NCBI RefSeq assembly: GCF_030519375.1
Contig: NZ_JAUMKB010000011.1
Span: forward strand, 62,001-126,000
Length of the DNA stretch: 64,000 nt
Origin: Mucilaginibacter tolerans
GTDB lineage: Bacteria > Bacteroidota > Bacteroidia > Sphingobacteriales > Sphingobacteriaceae
Reading direction: 5' to 3'
Part shown: one piece after another, positions 8,856 through 17,873 of the stretch
Layout: every line of letters begins with the position of its first letter
Position numbering within the stretch: position 1 is the first letter of the stretch
The notes under the pieces: model-generated
Told to the model about the DNA's origin: nothing
The model's input: the letters and a program-made list of their open reading frames with translations, nothing else
Databases searched by the model: none
Made by a program: the position numbers and the translations under genes

Positions 8856-9728
8856 TCAAAAGGGTTTTGATAAACGGTGAATTACATCCTGCTCTGTCCC
8901 CTTAAACGGCCCGGGAGATTCCATTTTCAGGCTCGCTATTGCTGCTGCAAATTCGCCAGATTCCTGTATGTCTTTGCCCTTTACGCGCTGATATAAATAG
9001 CCACCCATATAAGTATCGCCGCAGCCGGTCGCGTCAACTATTACTTGTGGTCTGTATGCGGGAATACTGTAAAAAGTGTCTTCGAAATAAATCGTAGAGC
9101 CCATGCTGCCATTCGTAATCACAACTTCTTTTACCCCCCAGTCGGCCAACAACTTAGCACCGTCGCTTACTGCTTTATATCCTGTTAAAACGGTCATTTC
9201 GGCCTCATCGACCTTCAAAATGTCTACATACTGCAAAGCCTCTGTTTTATCGGACCAATCCACAGCCAGCACTTTTTGGTTTTCAACTTTGCGAAGATAA
9301 CCTTGTGCATCCAATGAAACTTTGCCTTTTTTAGATATTTCCTTGATAAACTCTGTTGACATGTCATCAGCGAGCAGTGGTCCCAAATGGAATATTTGCG
9401 CCTCTATATCTTGTAATGGTTCAATAGCAAACGGATCGGCTTTAGCTAAAACATTTTGTGTGCGGATATCCGGGTTATCGCCATAAATATTTTCAAAAAA
9501 GACAGTGTGTGTACTCGGCTGCACTTTTATTTCAAGTCCTTTACCCCGGAGCCGGTCTACGTATTGCATCTCGTCTTCTGCAAGGGCGGTCATTAAAAGA
9601 TACTTCACATCCAGGTTGCACACAGCATAGGAAAAGTAAAATGCAGTGCCTCCGGCCATGTAGATGGTCGTTTTCGGCGTAACAATTTTATCGGATGTAA
9701 GGTGGCCTACACAGCAGATATCGTACAT
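8856..9728 (-). CDS. PfkB-family carbohydrate/nucleoside kinase
   Basis: A 290-residue sugar kinase from the ATG at 9728 (MYDICCVGHLTSDKI); codons upstream in the same frame do not resemble the family. The N-terminal sugar-binding Gly-Gly pair is at 26-27 (MAGGTAF) and the ATP/anion-hole motif DATGCGDTYMGGY at 232-244, with Asp238 the expected catalytic base. Members phosphorylate ribose, fructose, inosine or adenosine; the substrate is not readable. Transcribed leftward from the 275-base divergent region shared with the FtsX-like permease gene. Confidence 0.9.
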   Translation of the reverse strand: MYDICCVGHLTSDKIVTPKTTIYMAGGTAFYFSYAVCNLDVKYLLMTALAEDEMQYVDRLRGKGLEIKVQPSTHTVFFENIYGDNPDIRTQNVLAKADPFAIEPLQDIEAQIFHLGPLLADDMSTEFIKEISKKGKVSLDAQGYLRKVENQKVLAVDWSDKTEALQYVDILKVDEAEMTVLTGYKAVSDGAKLLADWGVKEVVITNGSMGSTIYFEDTFYSIPAYRPQVIVDATGCGDTYMGGYLYQRVKGKDIQESGEFAAAIASLKMESPGPFKGTEQDVIHRLSKPF

Positions 9729-9832
9729 AAGAAGATTTAAAAGTGAGCAAGATAGCAATTTGCTCAAATACCGCAATTATTTGCCCAAATGCTATAAAAG
9801 GTTAGGGGATAATGTTTTTATATTAACCAACT

Positions 9833-9946
9833 GTTCGGTAGTAGCGTAAGCGAACGGTGTTGTATCAAAAGCGAACGATTGCAATTTGGCGAAATAATTT
9901 TAAGTATTTGATATTCAAAAATTTAAATTATTGGCAATTGATTTGT
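9833..9946 (+). promoter_or_regulatory. Candidate sigma-54 promoter with upstream CGAAC repeats
   Basis: TTGGCA at 9931-9936 and TTG at 9943-9945 place the GG and the second G exactly as in -24/-12 promoters (10 bases between GG and the -12 dinucleotide, here GT instead of GC). Upstream are two direct copies of AAGCGAACG at 9848-9856 and 9869-9877, 21 bases apart, and an inverted GTTCG at 9833-9837, as expected for an enhancer-binding activator. Alternatively TACCTTGT at 9951-9958 could be a -7 box of the housekeeping sigma factor. Confidence 0.4.
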
Positions 9947-10003
9947 CTAGTACCTTGTATAAAACAGTATGACTGTATTTTTTAATCCATAAATCACGGT
10001 GTT

Positions 10004-12421
10004 ATGATAATGAGCTATCTGAAAATTGCCTGGCGCAACATGGTAAAGAATAAAACTTTCTCGATGATCAATATCATTGGATTATCGTTGGGTATATCTG
10101 TATGCTTTATCATTCTGATGTTTGTTCAGCATGAACTAAGCTATGATAAGTACAACAAAAATGCCGACCGCATGGCACGCATCGAGTTCAAGGCAGTCAT
10201 GAATGGGGGACAGATCCACGAAGCGTCTGTAATGGCGCCTGTTGCACAGGCCGTTAAAAGTGATTTCCCTGAAGTAGAAGATGCGACCCGCCTAGTTAAT
10301 ATAGGAGGCCAAAAGGTCACTTATGGTACAAGGACTTACAAGAATGATGCAGTCGCGCTGGTAGACCCTAACTTTTTTTCAGTTTTTACATTACCGTTGA
10401 CCGAAGGTGATATGAACTCGGCATTGTCAAAGCCGGGAACGATCGTTATTTCTAAAGCCACCGCCGAAAAGTATTTTGGTAATGAAAATCCAATCGGCAA
10501 AACGCTGGGCTTTAACAACAATACAGACTTGTACAAAGTGACAGGAGTGTTTGATAAGATACCAGACAACTCGCACTTTCATTTTGATATCCTGGGAACG
10601 ATGCTAAGCTTTAAGCCAGCAGAGTCTTCCTCCTGGATGCAGGGAGCATTCTTTACTTATTTACTTTTCCGACCTGGTGCCAACCAAATGGCACTGCAGG
10701 CCAAGCTTCCACAGATGGTAGAAAAATACATGGGCCCGCAGATAAAGCAGGAAATGGGACTAACCCTAGATCAGTTCCGCACCAAAGGCAATCAACTTGG
10801 TTTTATAGTGCAGCCCCTCACGGCTATCCACCTGCATCCCCTGGCCACCAATGAGCTTGAACCAGCAGGAAACGCCAGTTATGTATATATTTTTGGTGTT
10901 ATCGGCATTTTTATGTTGCTGATAGCCTGTATAAATTTTGTCAATATGGCGACTGCCAGCGCATCTAAACGAGCCAAAGAAATCGGTGTACGCAAGGTTA
11001 TAGGTTCTGATCGTTCGCAATTGATAGCACAGTTTTTAATGGAATCAGCACTGCTGGTGTTTGCCGCACTGGCAATAGCTTTTGCACTGATCATTATATT
11101 TCTGCCTGTGTTTAACCAGATTTCCGGCAAAACGCTGACGTTTGATTTTAATTTTAAACTGATAGCTGCCTTGCTGGCTCTTGGCGTCATTGTAGTAGTT
11201 GCAGCAGGCATTTACCCTGCTTTCTACTTGTCATCATTCAACCCGATCTCGGTTTTAAAAGGAAAAATGTCCACCGTTAATAAAAGTTTCAGTCTGCGCA
11301 GCGGGTTGGTTGTGTTCCAGTTTTTTATTTCCGTGTCGCTTATAGTAGGGACGATAGTGGTATACCAGCAAATGCGGTATATCCAAAACAAAGATCTTGG
11401 CTATAATAAAGAACAGGTCGTAACTATCCCTAATTCTTATTTTCTTGGCAGAAATGAAAAGTTGTTTAAGGACCTGATGTTAAATGATCCGCGCGTGGTG
11501 AGCGGCAGCCTGTCGTGGTATAAACCTGCCGGTCCAACCAACAATAATAATGCAATGATCTATCCGGCCGGGCATGGTAACGTTGCCATGAAGAGTGTAA
11601 ATTTTTATGTAGACGAGCAATATATCCCAACGCTAGGCATCAAGATGGCTATTGGCCGTAATTTTTCGCCTTCTATAAAAACAGACTCATTTGCTATGAT
11701 CCTGAACCAGGCAGCTGTAAAGGCACTCGGTTTTACTAATAATAACGTTATCGGGCAATACGTTGTGCAGAATAACAGTAATAAAGGAAAAGATTCCAGA
11801 TTTCATGTAATAGGCGTGGTAAAGGATTTTAATTACAGGTCATTGCATGAGGGTATTTCGCCAATGTTTTTAACCCTTCAACCCGAAGGCGGGGTGATGT
11901 TTAAGATCAATACAAAAGATGTTGCGGGCGTGCTGGCTGCTATGAAAAAGCAATGGGATTCTTTCAATACAGGCGAGCCGTTCACCTATGCTTTCCTGGA
12001 CGATCTTTATAACAGAACCTATGCCGCTGAGCAAAAGACAGCCGTGTTGTTGGATATCTTTTCTTTGTTAACTGTAATTGTAGCTTGCCTTGGCTTATTT
12101 GGCCTGGTGACTTACTCTGCAGAACAACGGGTGAAAGAAATTGGTATCAGAAAAGTACTTGGCGCCAGTGTGGGGCAAATCATACGTATGTTGTCAACCG
12201 ATTTCCTGCGCCTGGTATTGATCGCCTGTTTGATCGCATTTCCATTGTCTTATTGGAGCGTTAGCAAATGGTTACAAAGCTTTGCTTACCACGTAAGCAT
12301 CCAATGGTGGATATTTGGTCTGGCAACTATAAGTGCATTGTTGATTGCATTGGTAACGTTGAGCTTCCGCTCTATAAAGGCAGCGCTGGCTAACCCTGTA
12401 AAGAGCTTAAGAACTGAATAA
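10004..12421 (+). CDS. FtsX/MacB-like ABC transporter permease
   Basis: An 805-residue permease. The N-terminus (YLKIAWRNMVKNKTFSMINIIGLSLGIS) is the hallmark of the large Bacteroidota FtsX-like group, followed by a MacB-type periplasmic domain and a first FtsX domain (about 285-420, containing ASKRAKEIGVRKVIGS). A second MacB-like/FtsX unit ends the protein (SAEQRVKEIGIRKVLGASV near 705-725). Eight transmembrane helices are therefore expected. Such proteins export lipids, peptides or antimicrobial compounds with a separate ATPase, which is not encoded nearby. ATG 10010 is an alternative start. The upstream region has sigma-54-like features. Confidence 0.92.
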   Translation: MIMSYLKIAWRNMVKNKTFSMINIIGLSLGISVCFIILMFVQHELSYDKYNKNADRMARIEFKAVMNGGQIHEASVMAPVAQAVKSDFPEVEDATRLVNIGGQKVTYGTRTYKNDAVALVDPNFFSVFTLPLTEGDMNSALSKPGTIVISKATAEKYFGNENPIGKTLGFNNNTDLYKVTGVFDKIPDNSHFHFDILGTMLSFKPAESSSWMQGAFFTYLLFRPGANQMALQAKLPQMVEKYMGPQIKQEMGLTLDQFRTKGNQLGFIVQPLTAIHLHPLATNELEPAGNASYVYIFGVIGIFMLLIACINFVNMATASASKRAKEIGVRKVIGSDRSQLIAQFLMESALLVFAALAIAFALIIIFLPVFNQISGKTLTFDFNFKLIAALLALGVIVVVAAGIYPAFYLSSFNPISVLKGKMSTVNKSFSLRSGLVVFQFFISVSLIVGTIVVYQQMRYIQNKDLGYNKEQVVTIPNSYFLGRNEKLFKDLMLNDPRVVSGSLSWYKPAGPTNNNNAMIYPAGHGNVAMKSVNFYVDEQYIPTLGIKMAIGRNFSPSIKTDSFAMILNQAAVKALGFTNNNVIGQYVVQNNSNKGKDSRFHVIGVVKDFNYRSLHEGISPMFLTLQPEGGVMFKINTKDVAGVLAAMKKQWDSFNTGEPFTYAFLDDLYNRTYAAEQKTAVLLDIFSLLTVIVACLGLFGLVTYSAEQRVKEIGIRKVLGASVGQIIRMLSTDFLRLVLIACLIAFPLSYWSVSKWLQSFAYHVSIQWWIFGLATISALLIALVTLSFRSIKAALANPVKSLRTE

Positions 12422-12429
12422 ATTAACGA

Positions 12430-13767
12430 TTAACCATAAATATTATGATCCAGAAAGCCATTTCTGAATTTGGCTTTCGGATCGTATTCAGCAACTAATT
12501 TTTTAAAATCAGCCAGTTTCTCATAGCGTGATTCCAGCACTTTTGGCGCCATCGTAAATATTTTACCCCAATGTGGACGAGGGGTAAAAGCAGATAATTC
12601 TTTTTCGATAAGCGGGAGCAGTTTCATTACAGCTTCAGTATCCTGTTTCCATGTAAAATGAATAGTGACTGAAGTTTGATTATGACAAGGACTCATCCAT
12701 AAATTATCAGGAGCGATGGTGCGTATCTCGGTGATGAACAAGTGTGGACCAATCTGTCTGCCCAATTTTGATACAGCTTCAATTGCCTCAACTGCATGTT
12801 TTAGTGGTACGAAATATTCAGACTGCAGCTCTTTACCGCTGCTTGGTGTAAAGCCCATCTTAAAATGTGGTAGACGCTCGTGCCATGGTCCGGGCACACC
12901 CATCTGGTCAGTACAACTTTCGGCCGGATGGTCAATGATAGGATGCAGGTTTTTTGTCGCTGCTTTAGCGCCATAAAACTCAGGTTGATTATGATCTTTT
13001 TCTTCCATCCGGCTTTTTATCCAAACCTCGTTGATACTATCGCTCTGCCAATCGGTAAACAAACTTACACTGTACCCGGATGACATGATCTCCTCGAAAT
13101 GAGCCTTCAATTGCGATATGGGCAATTTTAAAAATACCCGTTGGCGCACATTGTAAGTGGGCTCGATTTGTAGCGTTATTTTGGTGATGATGCCCAGAGC
13201 CCCCAAACCAACCACAGCTGCATTCAGTTTTTCAGGATCAACAGTTTTTGATAAATGCACGATGCTACCGTCTGCTATAACAATTTCAAGCCCCGTAACT
13301 ACTGATGAAAGATTGCCATTTTTAATGCCTGAGCCATGTGTAGCGGTAGTGATGGATCCGGCAACCGAGATATGGGGTAGCGAGGCCAGATTGTGCAAAG
13401 CGTAGCCATGCTGATGCAGGTAGGGAGCCAATTCGCCATATTTGATGCCACCTTCAACGGTAACAGTATGGTTTTTAGCATCAAGTGAAATTACTCTATT
13501 TAAATCGCGTGTAGAAATCAGGTCATCTTTGCTATCGGCAATCGTGTTGAAACAATGTCTTGTGCCTAATGCCCGTAGTTTGGGCAGTTTTTTTACCAAT
13601 TGCTGTACTTCAGTAATAGATTTTGGATATTGAACATTATCCGTACTGTAAGTAAGATTTCCGGCCCAGTTGTGTAAACGGGGCTGTGCGGCCCAGCTTT
13701 CGAGCGGTGATAAAAGGGGAGTAGCCATTAAGGTCGTGCTTAGTTGGATAAAAGTCTTTCTTTTCAT
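12430..13767 (-). CDS. Exported FAD-dependent sugar/alditol oxidase
   Basis: A 445-residue protein starting at the ATG 13767 (MKRKTFIQLSTTLMATPLL; an N-terminal export signal). The FAD-binding PCMH fold is shown by GTRHCFNTIAD near 69-79, whose His71 is placed like the covalently flavinylated His of alditol oxidase, and by ATHGSG. The C-terminal half ends with FRNGFLDHNIYG, as in the D-arabinono-1,4-lactone oxidase/alditol oxidase family. It likely oxidises a polyol or aldonolactone with oxygen in the periplasm. It converges with the permease gene, 8 bases apart, and is 27 bases downstream of the epimerase-like gene. Confidence 0.88.
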   Translation of the reverse strand: MKRKTFIQLSTTLMATPLLSPLESWAAQPRLHNWAGNLTYSTDNVQYPKSITEVQQLVKKLPKLRALGTRHCFNTIADSKDDLISTRDLNRVISLDAKNHTVTVEGGIKYGELAPYLHQHGYALHNLASLPHISVAGSITTATHGSGIKNGNLSSVVTGLEIVIADGSIVHLSKTVDPEKLNAAVVGLGALGIITKITLQIEPTYNVRQRVFLKLPISQLKAHFEEIMSSGYSVSLFTDWQSDSINEVWIKSRMEEKDHNQPEFYGAKAATKNLHPIIDHPAESCTDQMGVPGPWHERLPHFKMGFTPSSGKELQSEYFVPLKHAVEAIEAVSKLGRQIGPHLFITEIRTIAPDNLWMSPCHNQTSVTIHFTWKQDTEAVMKLLPLIEKELSAFTPRPHWGKIFTMAPKVLESRYEKLADFKKLVAEYDPKAKFRNGFLDHNIYG

Positions 13768-13794
13768 GGTCAAATTGGTTATTACAAGGTAATA

Positions 13795-14625
13795 TTAATT
13801 TGACGATTGTGGAAGAGCGTCGAATGAACCCTCTTTCCAGTTTTTTATTTTGAAGGTATAATTTAAGATCGGTTTTAGGGCGATGCTCTCAATAATTTTC
13901 CAGGTTTTTAACTCATGAATAAATTGGGGTACTTCGTAGCCGCCTTTTAGGGCAGCATCATTATAAAAATCTTCTTTGGTAGGGTGATCCGGTAAGCATG
14001 CATTAAATAAATAGCCAAAAACATCCTCCTCAATAATTGCAGAACTGATTCCGACACAATCGTCCAAGTGGATCATATTGACAGGAGCCAGCCCATTTGG
14101 AATATCCTTTTTAGCGGCAAAGAAACGACCAGGATGACGGCCCGGTCCAACCAGACCTGCAAATCGAATAATAGTAGTTTTGAAGATATTTTCGCTCCGA
14201 AAGAGGTTTTCAGCTTCAAATAAGATCTTACCTGATTCAGTATCAGCGTTGGGTGCATCATTTTCAGTTACCGTTTTATTATGGTCGCCATAAACTCCAG
14301 TTGAGTTGATGTAGATCACTTTCTGAATATTGTTATCCAAAATAACCTGAATGATGTGCTTGATTTTGGGCAGATAGGCAGAGCCTTCACCTTTTTTTAA
14401 TCCTGGCGGTATGCTGATAACCAAAACATCGGATTTAAAGAAGTCAGCGTCATAATTTATTTGATCGGCATTTATTTGAACAATAAAAGGCGTGATGCCG
14501 ATGGCTTTCAATGTCTCCAACTTTTCTGCTGAAGTCGCCGAGCCCTTGACAACGATGCCCTTTTGCAACAGTTCTTTCGCTAATGCTTTGCCATACCAAC
14601 CACAACCTAAAATGCTAACGATCAT
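13795..14625 (-). CDS. NAD(P)-binding epimerase/dehydratase-like protein (atypical SDR)
   Basis: A 276-residue protein from the ATG at 14625; a longer frame to 14817 overlaps the divergent GH43 gene and lacks similarity. The Rossmann motif GCGWYG is at residues 7-12 of MIVSILGCGWYGKALAKELL. YINSTGVYGD stands where the catalytic Ser and Tyr occur in extended SDRs. The family resembles YeeZ-like NAD-dependent epimerases. Its substrate is unknown. The intergenic region with the GH43 gene is only 82 bases, so the promoters are back to back. Confidence 0.82.
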   Translation of the reverse strand: MIVSILGCGWYGKALAKELLQKGIVVKGSATSAEKLETLKAIGITPFIVQINADQINYDADFFKSDVLVISIPPGLKKGEGSAYLPKIKHIIQVILDNNIQKVIYINSTGVYGDHNKTVTENDAPNADTESGKILFEAENLFRSENIFKTTIIRFAGLVGPGRHPGRFFAAKKDIPNGLAPVNMIHLDDCVGISSAIIEEDVFGYLFNACLPDHPTKEDFYNDAALKGGYEVPQFIHELKTWKIIESIALKPILNYTFKIKNWKEGSFDALPQSSN

Positions 14626-14707
14626 TCTCTTTGTAACAATAAACTGATTGCCGGTAAACCTAATGCGTTTTTTCCTATTTTTCGCAATTAATAATCCGAT
14701 GTTATCC

Positions 14708-15640
14708 ATGAAATATTTTTTAGCTATAGTAGGTTTGGTTCTTTTAACTACTTTAAATGTTTTCGCCCAGAAAAACCCGGTGGTTGATGGCTGGTACGCC
14801 GACCCGGAAGGAATCAAATACGGCGATGTTTACTGGATTTTCCCCACCTATTCAGCCGAATATAATAAGCAGGTGTTCTTCGACGGATTTTCGTCAAAAG
14901 ACCTGGTTCACTGGGAAAAGCGCCATGATATCTTAGATACATCAGCTGTTAAATGGGCCAAACGTGCCATGTGGGCGCCGGCTGTATTGGAAAAGGGAGG
15001 CAAATATTATTTCTTTTTTGGTGCTAATGATGTGCACAAAGGCGAGATAGGAGGAATAGGTGTAGCGGTTGCCGCCAAACCGGAAGGCCCTTATAAAGAT
15101 CTGTTGGGTAAGCCGCTTATCAATGAAATTGTAAATGGCGCCCAGCCCATTGATCAGTACGTGTTTAAGGACAAAGACGGAAGCTATTACATGTATTATG
15201 GAGGCTGGGGGCATTGCAATATTGTAAAATTAAAGGACGACTTCAGCGGAATTACCCCTTTCCCTGATGGGACATTATATAAGGAGATCACGCCGGAAGG
15301 TTATGTAGAAGGGCCATATATGATGTATCGCAATGGCTATTATTATTTTATGTGGTCGGAAGGGGGCTGGGGCGGACCGGATTATAAGGTGGCTTATGCG
15401 ATGTCGAAATCGCCGCTGGGGCCCTTCAAGCGTCTTGCGACGGTATTACAGCAAGATCCTAATGTTGCGACAGGGGCGGGTCACCATTCGGTTATTCATT
15501 CTGTTAGCGATGATAAATATTATATTGTCTATCACCGTCGCCCGCTTGGTGAAACAAGCGCAAATCATCGTGTAGTATGTGTTGATGAACTATTTTTTGA
15601 CAGGGAAGGACATATCCTCCCAGTAAAAATGACCAAATAG
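14708..15640 (+). CDS. Exported glycoside hydrolase family 43-like enzyme
   Basis: A 310-residue protein from the ATG at 14708, which starts a signal peptide (MKYFLAIVGLVLLTTLNVFAQ). The five-bladed GH43 propeller is indicated by the three acidic residues: base Asp32 in YADPEG, Asp149 in PIDQYVF and acid Glu201 in VEGPYMMYRNG. The length is that of a single-domain GH43 without accessory modules. Such enzymes act as arabinofuranosidases, xylosidases or galactosidases on plant-type glycans. It ends 1 base before the convergent AraC gene. Confidence 0.9.
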   Translation: MKYFLAIVGLVLLTTLNVFAQKNPVVDGWYADPEGIKYGDVYWIFPTYSAEYNKQVFFDGFSSKDLVHWEKRHDILDTSAVKWAKRAMWAPAVLEKGGKYYFFFGANDVHKGEIGGIGVAVAAKPEGPYKDLLGKPLINEIVNGAQPIDQYVFKDKDGSYYMYYGGWGHCNIVKLKDDFSGITPFPDGTLYKEITPEGYVEGPYMMYRNGYYYFMWSEGGWGGPDYKVAYAMSKSPLGPFKRLATVLQQDPNVATGAGHHSVIHSVSDDKYYIVYHRRPLGETSANHRVVCVDELFFDREGHILPVKMTK

Positions 15641-15641
15641 A

Positions 15642-16565
15642 TCAGTTTTGCAGAAATGATGACCTGAATGCGACCGGCGACTGGTTAGTTTTCTGTTTAA
15701 ATAGTTTATTAAACGACTGCGGGTGTTCAAATCCTAATTGATAGGCAATTTCAGCAATAGAAAGCTTACTGGAGCTTAATATTTCTTTGGCCTTCTCAAT
15801 CAGTTTATTGTGGATGTGCTGCTGTGCATTCTGACCTGTCAAAGAACGAAGCATATCACTCAGGTAACGTTGAGACACCTGTAATTGTGCAGCAACATCT
15901 TGCACGGTAGGTAAGCCGCTTTCCATTGCTTTTCTGGTATCGAAATGCTCGGTCAGCAGTATATCCAGGCGAGTTAGGAGATCATGGTTAGCTGCTTTGC
16001 GGGTAATGAATTGCCTGTTGTAATAGCGGTTGCTGTAATGGAGCAATAATTCGATCTGTGCGATCATTACATCCTGGCTGAACTGATCAATTGGCAATGC
16101 CAGCTCATCTTCAATCATTTTGATCACACCGAAGATCGTCTCTTTTTCTTTTTCGGAAAGATGCAGTGCCTCGGCCGATGTATAAGAAAAGAAACCATAG
16201 TTCCTGATCTGTTTACCTAAAGGATAATTTCTAAGGAAGTCAGGATGAATCATTAATGAGAAACCGCCGTAATCCTGCTCCGTATCATCTACCAAAATGA
16301 CCTGGTTAGGAGAGACGAAACACAAACCACCCTCATTGAAATCATAAAAGTGCTGGCCGTACTTAAACCTGCCGGTAAAATTACTTTTATAAGATATTTT
16401 ATACAGGTTCATGATCATTCCTCCCTCAATGCTGCTCCATTCGGGTTTCATATCCTTATAATAATTCAAACTTATAAGCGGATGCAGGGGTTTAGGCAAA
16501 CCAAGCGCATGGTTCAATTCCGAAATCGAACTGAACACACGCGGCTGTTTGGTTTCTTTTTTCAT
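15642..16565 (-). CDS. AraC-family transcriptional regulator
   Basis: A 307-residue regulator with an N-terminal cupin-like sensing domain and a C-terminal double helix-turn-helix (LPTVQDVAAQLQVSQRYLSD, then SIAEIAYQLGFEHPQSFNKL, ending FKQKTNQSPVAFRSSF). Its start is 19 bases after the stop of the alcohol dehydrogenase gene, so the two form a leftward operon. It may control this operon and the divergent SDR gene, since a 22-bp-spaced direct repeat typical of AraC sites lies between them. Confidence 0.93.
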   Translation of the reverse strand: MKKETKQPRVFSSISELNHALGLPKPLHPLISLNYYKDMKPEWSSIEGGMIMNLYKISYKSNFTGRFKYGQHFYDFNEGGLCFVSPNQVILVDDTEQDYGGFSLMIHPDFLRNYPLGKQIRNYGFFSYTSAEALHLSEKEKETIFGVIKMIEDELALPIDQFSQDVMIAQIELLLHYSNRYYNRQFITRKAANHDLLTRLDILLTEHFDTRKAMESGLPTVQDVAAQLQVSQRYLSDMLRSLTGQNAQQHIHNKLIEKAKEILSSSKLSIAEIAYQLGFEHPQSFNKLFKQKTNQSPVAFRSSFLQN

Positions 16566-16584
16566 TATTGATGTTTAATTAGGC

Positions 16585-17631
16585 TTACTTCAGAGTCGCC
16601 ATATCGATCACGAAGCGGTAGCGCACATCGCCCTTTTCCATACGCTCGAAAGCAGTGGTAATATCTTTGATGTCGATCAGTTCGATATCTGATACGATAT
16701 TGTGCTCAGCACAGAAATCAAGCATTTCCTGGGTTTCTTTTATACCACCTATGGCCGAGCCCGCTACACTTTTCCGGCCCATTAATAAACTAAAAGCTGA
16801 TATATCAGCAGGATCAGACGGAGCACCTACGCACATCATGGTGCCATTGGTTTTGAGTAACGACAGGTACATGTTAAAATCATGCTTAGCCGAAACAGTG
16901 TCAAGGATGAAATCAAAAGTCCCTTGCGCTGCTTTTATCTGTTCCGGATCAGAAGTAACCACAAAGTGATGAGCGCCTAATTTTTTTGCGTCTGCTTCTT
17001 TCTTAGGCGAAGTACTTAATACAGTAACATCGGCACCAAATGCTACACCGAATTTTACACCCATGTGGCCAAGACCACCTAGGCCCAACACGGCCAATTT
17101 ATGGCCTTTGCCTACTTTCCAGTGACGCAGGGGTGAGTAGGTAGTGATGCCGGCACACAAAAGTGGAGCAGTAGCTGCCAGGTCGAGTTTGTCTGAAAGA
17201 TGAAGAACAAACTCTTCCTTCACAACAATCGTATTCGAATAACCGCCGTAGGTTGGCATCGAGCCATCGCGCTCCATACCATTATAGGTGAAAGTGGGGC
17301 CTTCAAGACAGTATTGCTCCAGGTCGTCCTTGCAATTTTCGCAATGGCCGCATGAGTCGACCATACAGCCGGTCGCAGCAAGGTCGCCTACTTTAAATTT
17401 AGTAACATGTGCGCCCACTTTTACTACGCGACCAACGATCTCGTGACCGGGAACCATCGGGAAAATACCGGGAAACCAGTCGTCCTTGATCTGGTGCAGG
17501 TCGGAGTGGCAAACCCCGCAATATTGGATATCAAATTGTACATCATGAGGACCTACCTCGCGGCGTTCGAAGTTCCACGGAGCTAAGTCAGATTTGTTGG
17601 TTTGGGCTGCATAGCCTTTGGTCTGTATCAT
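16585..17631 (-). CDS. Zinc-dependent NAD(P)-linked alcohol dehydrogenase (YahK/AdhA type)
   Basis: A 348-residue medium-chain dehydrogenase of full family length. Visible are the catalytic-zinc motif CGVCHSD (Cys41), GHEIVGRV (His63-Glu64), the structural-zinc cysteines Cys94, Cys97, Cys100 and Cys108 in CGHCENCKDDLEQYC, and the coenzyme motif GLGGLGHMG. It reduces aldehydes or oxidises alcohols, commonly with NADPH in this subgroup. It is the first gene of an operon with an AraC regulator and is divergent from an SDR gene across 242 bases. Confidence 0.94.
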   Translation of the reverse strand: MIQTKGYAAQTNKSDLAPWNFERREVGPHDVQFDIQYCGVCHSDLHQIKDDWFPGIFPMVPGHEIVGRVVKVGAHVTKFKVGDLAATGCMVDSCGHCENCKDDLEQYCLEGPTFTYNGMERDGSMPTYGGYSNTIVVKEEFVLHLSDKLDLAATAPLLCAGITTYSPLRHWKVGKGHKLAVLGLGGLGHMGVKFGVAFGADVTVLSTSPKKEADAKKLGAHHFVVTSDPEQIKAAQGTFDFILDTVSAKHDFNMYLSLLKTNGTMMCVGAPSDPADISAFSLLMGRKSVAGSAIGGIKETQEMLDFCAEHNIVSDIELIDIKDITTAFERMEKGDVRYRFVIDMATLK

Positions 17632-17786
17632 AAGTTTCCTGTTTTTTTGTGGTTACAAATATTGGGTAATAAAAGCAAAACATCATTAGCCATAATGGTT
17701 TTTCTTGTAGCCAAACTGGTTGCAATCATCATGTTAATGTCACAATGATGTTAAGGCAAAGTTAGCATATAGATAAGCTAAACTAG

Positions 17787-17825
17787 TGAGCGTTTTAACA
17801 AAGTAATTTGAGCGTTTAAACAAAG
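17787..17825. promoter_or_regulatory. Tandem direct repeat, candidate AraC-type operator
   Basis: TGAGCGTTTTAACAAAG (17787-17803) recurs as TGAGCGTTTAAACAAAG (17809-17825), 16 of 17 bases identical and offset by 22 bp, two helical turns. This is the usual layout of an AraC-family binding site. It lies 49 bases upstream of the SDR start in the region shared with the dehydrogenase-AraC operon; another AraC gene follows the SDR. Confidence 0.6.
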
Positions 17826-17873
17826 CGGCCGAGCCGGATTTGAGGGAAATTTGTCTTATCAAAATTTAAGACA

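Noticed and set aside
13795..14817. 340-residue version of the epimerase-like protein
   Set aside because: The first 64 codons overlap the divergent GH43 gene and its signal peptide; the Rossmann motif begins right after Met65.
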